A DNA stretch of 64,000 nucleotides from Nautilus pompilius (lineage: Eukaryota; Mollusca; Cephalopoda; Nautilida; Nautilidae). Of this stretch, positions 59,688 through 64,000 are shown in pieces. The notes under the pieces are model-generated. The model was not told the DNA's origin. It searched no databases and worked only from the letters and a program-made list of their open reading frames with translations. Location of the stretch: NCBI GenBank assembly GCA_018389105.1, contig JACATO010000987.1:124001-188000 (forward strand), given 5' to 3'. Both the position numbers and the translations under genes were made by a program. Every line of letters begins with the position of its first letter. The first letter of the stretch is position 1.

Positions 59688-62600
59688 CTGAGAGTAATAA
59701 AGTAAAATATATATATATAAATAAATAAAAATTCTGAAAATATATTATAAAACGTTAGTACATTTCTTTTTATAAATACTGCATACACAGACTAACTGGA
59801 CATTTTATTGTGAACAGAGACCTTCAAAAGTAAACACCCAAGTATAAATAAACACAGTTGCAGGTCAATAAAGAACTTCGTGAACTATTATCACAACAAA
59901 CAGAACTGATAGAGTTGCTAGCGGTCCAACAATTGCCTAAAAAAAACGACTTTAAAGGCTGCTTATTCCAGTCTATCCTAACAAACTGTTATTTCCGCAA
60001 TGGAGCCTACAGAAGGAAAGCTGCTACATGTATAATATTAAGCAAATTCATATATACAAAGAATTTACCTTTAAAGTTTAAAAAAAGAACGAGGAGTCTC
60101 CCTTCTCAGACAGGGGCCATGGCTGGATAGGGCATTATCCAGCCCAAACATCATCATTAAAACATCCACAGGCCACAATGAAAATTCAGAGAGGTGTTTC
60201 TGTTATGGTATGAAATTCCATTTAAACCACTAGTTGGATATTCTGTGCATTGCACAGTAAATCTGCCCCCTAATATCCTATTTCTCATGCACTACCTAAC
60301 AGATTAAATACCCTGCTGACTTTTGTGGCCAATTCCTCATCAATGAATACATCATTTAGAAATAAATGTTCCACAAAATCATCCAATGTTTTATTTATTC
60401 CATGTGTTTTGAATGACCTATGTATGGCATTCAGGGTAACATCATGCCTCCATGCACCATAAAATAGTCAGCTTTAGGAATGCTTTGCAGCTTGTTTCCT
60501 TCTTTTGTGAAGTTTTCTGTTAACAGAAAAAAACTCACTCGTCGCACAGGTTGTGGCACCTAGCTTAGAATGGCCTGTTCCACAAAATATCAGCCAGTTG
60601 TAGTTGTCATGCAAACATGCACATACACATTTACATAATTTAAAAAAAAAATTTTTTTTTAATTCATCTTTCAAATTCACCAGATTATCAGCTAAGCCAC
60701 ATTCTAGTTGTAGTTGAATTTCTTGCTGTTACACAATAATATAAAGCTATTCCAGCTTCTCTCCTTCACTCTGTCAATCTGTCTCTATCTGTTGGAATTG
60801 AAGTTGCCTGCCGGTTCCCTTTTTATTTCCTTACTGTCTCATATTCCTGCAACTGTTCCCCTTGTTGTGTTAATTGTTACACTCCAAACAGCTCACCTGA
60901 TAATTTCTTGTCTACCTTTACAGTGACTGCAACAACTTTCAGTTTGATTCCTGATTGACCAACTGATGTTGATACAAAATGATTTCACTATTTATTTCTG
61001 ATGAGTTTCTGCATTTATCTAATGTCACTTACTGTAATCCAGCTTGATGGAGTCTTGCAATTATAGAAGGAAAAATGTCAGCAATCAGATGCCCCACCCA
61101 CCATGTTATTTAGCCAAATTCATATCATATACATCGTCTCAAAGTTTTGAATGATTCTAAAAACCCCAGCAAAACAGGATTTTACATGGAAATCAATACA
61201 AAAGAACCAAAAATTACAACAGGGCCAGATTAACATGCACAATTTCAGGTTATTTTTGAAATTTCACATATTATCATCCCTGCTGACAATCACAGCAGCT
61301 ATAAACCATTTAAAAACAAAGGAAAGAAATGTTGCCATTAAATAAAAAGATACAGCAGTACATAAATTTTAGATTTTTAATGAAAGTCTTTGGAACATCC
61401 AATCAGGTAAGAAATGTTTTTGATTCATGAACAGGTGGGAAAGGCCTATATAGCAGGTACAGTAAGTTGAAGGAGATTTTGTTTACATACCCAACAAAAA
61501 AACATGAGTGCATGAATTTATAAGCACAATTCAAATTAAAGCAGCCCCCATTGATTGAATTGTCTCTACCAAATAAGCATTTAGACTTTTCACCATGCTC
61601 GTGTGGAGAAAACTCTCTTAGGTAAAATAAGGTGTGTCTTTAGTGTAGTAACTAGGAACTATAACCAACCAAGTAACAGAAAACATGGAGTTTGCATCAA
61701 AGTATCTATACACCAAAAACAACTATGCTGGGCATAATATAATAAACACTAGTGGCAAAAATACAGTTCAAACATTACCGTACATTCGTGACAACATAAT
61801 TCAATGTCTGACATCATCTGAACGACTTAATTAAAGCAGAGTTCCAGCAAGTCAGTAACTGACCACCTCAAAGTTTCTCTCCCTCTTCATCTATCCTGGC
61901 TCTAGGGATGCTGTTACATCGCTGACAGGTTTGTAGTATAGCATTACACTGGCAAAGACAAAGCCCTGGGTCAAGATCAGTAGACCTGGATGGCTGGTCA
62001 TGAACAATGCTGTTCTGCCTTTTGCACCATTTAGTCTAACAGTCTGAAAACCTTTCATGTAAACAGAAGATCATCAACAGAATCATCTGAACAAAAACCA
62101 GCATTAACCTAATTCCACAATGCTGGATAAATGCCTGCTCCATTGTATGGCATGCCAGACCTTACTTTGTCCAATCTCAGCTACCTGGTTGTGGCAATTC
62201 TACAGTCAATAATGTACTAAGTAGCTATTAAGCAGTAATTCTGAAGACAAAGTTGTATTTGTCAGTTCTATTGCTGCATTTTAACTCAGGTGGAACAGAT
62301 AAACACCCCACCAAGTAGTGATCCATTTTTGATGCTTGTGTAACAGTAAAAATATAATTCATCTGCCTCATATTATGAGTCATAAGCACTGTGTTTATAA
62401 AGTGTACTTTGAGTATAGGATTGAGTACTGTAATATGATACCAAATTTAAGCATGAAAGATGAAAATGCCTATTTTTAAAAATTAAACATACTTAAGTAA
62501 ACAATTAAAAACACAGATGAGTTATTTATGAAACATTTGATATATCTTTACTTCAAGAAAGATATTTCTTTTATATTATTATTTTAATAATTAATCTGTG

Positions 62601-63388
62601 AAACTACATAGTAGAAGCATGATTAAAACTGATACAATTCAAAATCTTAATGATGGAATGTATTAATTTTAGTTTAACAAAGATCTTGCATAGTAAACCA
62701 GAAAACAATAGTGTAGAGCTATGCATGCAGCTATCACAAGTACCATTTGGTTCTAATTACCACCTATAAATGCCCAGCCCAAACTTCAGCCCTATAAAAC
62801 AATTAAAAAAATGCCTATTTGTCAGTATTCATAAATATCCCCAATAAACACCCAACCCACTTCTTTAAGAATATTTTGACACATGAATATCATCTATTTA
62901 AGGATTTATTTTGTAGATATTGCCCCAACCTTAATCACTGCATTAACAGGTAGTAACTGAAAATCAGCCATCTTCAAATTAGTTGTAGTTCTTTTTCACC
63001 ACTGGATAATCCATGCCAATGATAAACAGATTGTTTATTCATGATATTTGCTTATTATTGCTTGTTGACATACCACTCTATGTACATACACTGTCTCTTC
63101 ATGGCATTCATGGGATGCTGCCTTGTTTGGGCATGTGACTACTGCATCACTGATCATGTGACAGTTTAATGATGCAAGCACAATAATTGAGAGAGAGAAT
63201 TGTTTGCTGTACTTTTACTACACTAAATCTTTCTACTTCAACACCAGTTCTTTGCCAAGCATTCATGAATTTGAAATCCTTGTAGGAAGCATCAAGTATG
63301 ATGTGTATAGAAAGGTTAGACACCGGTCTCTCAATTTTACAGTCACACACACACACACACAATAATTCTTCAGAATCAAGAGTTAAAA
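59688..63388. other. Probable WDR59 intron, no exon recognised
   Basis: AT-rich DNA upstream of the first identified exon. No RWD or WD40 coding match was seen on the minus strand. A SINE-like scrap may lie nearby at 59.02-59.09 kb and an (AC)n run at about 63346-63361. The plus-strand frame at 59858-60130 has no recognised domain. Confidence 0.6.
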
Positions 63389-63900
63389 TGCCAAAGACAG
63401 CAAGCTACACAATCAAGTTAAAGCCAGATGCCACAAACTAAGCAAAATCTATGGCAATCAGAGAGGTGGCGAGAAAACTCTGAGTGGAAAAAAGAATTCA
63501 AGAGTGGGTACAACAAGCTGAGGAAGAAGAACTGATTACAGATCAGCCAAAGACAAAAAGAATAGTCAAAAACTGTGAGATGCTGAAATAGATCAGAAAC
63601 GTTCTGACGGTTTTTCCCAAACACTGTAATCATTGGAAAATGAATCACAGAAACCCACGACACCTGGGAAACAGCAAATTTTAAATTGCACTAGCCACAG
63701 GTTTTTGCATAAGTGTCAGATGGCTCTGCAAATGTGTGAAACCAAAAGCAGATGTCACACAAAAATTACCTCAACACCATAGGGAGTAAAGGTAGAATCA
63801 TTCCAACAATACACCATTAGAATGTGACAACTCCATCAGTGACTTATTGCTGATGTTAAGCAACAAGACTGCACCACTCTAGGAGAAAAATACCTGCCTC
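63389..63900 (+). mobile_element. Decayed pogo-like transposon, N-terminal part
   Basis: From the ATG at 63392 the frame reads MPKTASYTIKLKPDATN and then stops. The following segments AIREVARKL, VEKRIQEWVQQAEEEELITD and QPKTKRIVKN fit the pattern of the helix-turn-helix found at the start of pogo/CENPB-type transposases and related genes (AR.FGV....I..W..QE..L...PK.K.). Near 63660-63790 there are scraps like the second DNA-binding subdomain (F...W..RF...L..R..T...QKLP). It has several breaks. Only the DNA-binding part is visible before the window ends. Confidence 0.55.
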
Positions 63901-64000
63901 AATTGAGATAAACAAGCATAGAAGAGACAGTGACATTCATTAAGCCCTTAATGAATCACTGGTGCAGTGATCCACCCTGTCTTATCATGAGCAAGATATG
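63901..64000. other. Window end, unassigned
   Basis: No feature recognised. It may continue the pogo-like copy. Confidence 0.4.

Noticed and set aside
59858-60130. 90-codon plus-strand frame upstream of the first WDR59 exon found
   Set aside because: No recognised domain; AT-rich intronic context and opposite strand to the gene.

Overview
The window looks like a piece of an invertebrate animal genome, most likely a mollusc or another lophotrochozoan. The evidence is a spliced animal gene with long AT-rich introns, tandem intronless TRIM-type genes, abundant tRNA-derived SINE-like copies, many decayed Tc1/mariner, pogo and hAT copies, and long GA/CT/CAT microsatellites. The species cannot be fixed from the sequence alone.

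Layout. Positions 1-17,000 are GC-richer, keep many CpGs and show no recognisable protein gene. They hold microsatellites and minisatellites, one decayed Tc1 transposon (13.4-14.2 kb), SINE-like copies and a 140-bp tandem duplication. Positions 17,102-20,857 hold two tandem, same-strand, single-exon paralogues encoding RING, B-box1, B-box2 and coiled-coil (TRIM/RBCC) proteins with no B30.2 or NHL domain. From about 21 kb the DNA becomes AT-rich and CpG-poor, and most of it is the gene body of one minus-strand gene, WDR59.

WDR59 encodes a subunit of GATOR2, the complex that relieves GATOR1 inhibition of mTORC1 when amino acids are plentiful. Thirteen exons (59,687 down to 23,332) join in a continuous frame of 500 codons plus a stop. 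They cover the part downstream of the RWD domain and the C-terminal zinc-binding (RING-like) module. The WD40 and RWD exons were not found and presumably lie beyond 64,000. WDR59 converges tail-to-tail on the second TRIM gene.

The WDR59 introns and flanks act as a transposon graveyard: mariner (31.8-32.9 kb), Tc1-like (34.3-34.9, 45.1-46.2 and 57.9-58.5 kb), hAT of the ZBED5/Charlie type (47.1-48.7 kb), pogo/Jerky-like (21.9-22.6, 25.35-25.86 and 63.4-63.9 kb), an unidentified inverted-repeat element (37.4-37.8 kb) and several SINE-like copies. I saw no retrovirus, LTR element or Polinton.

Most noteworthy points: the first TRIM gene has its conserved C-terminal tail in a different frame; both TRIM paralogues share a short C-terminal motif I do not recognise; a GA minisatellite carries seven perfect TGACGTCA palindromes and has relatives elsewhere in the window; and a 513-bp transposon sits 14 nt inside a WDR59 5' splice site. 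No clearly new multi-gene system was found.
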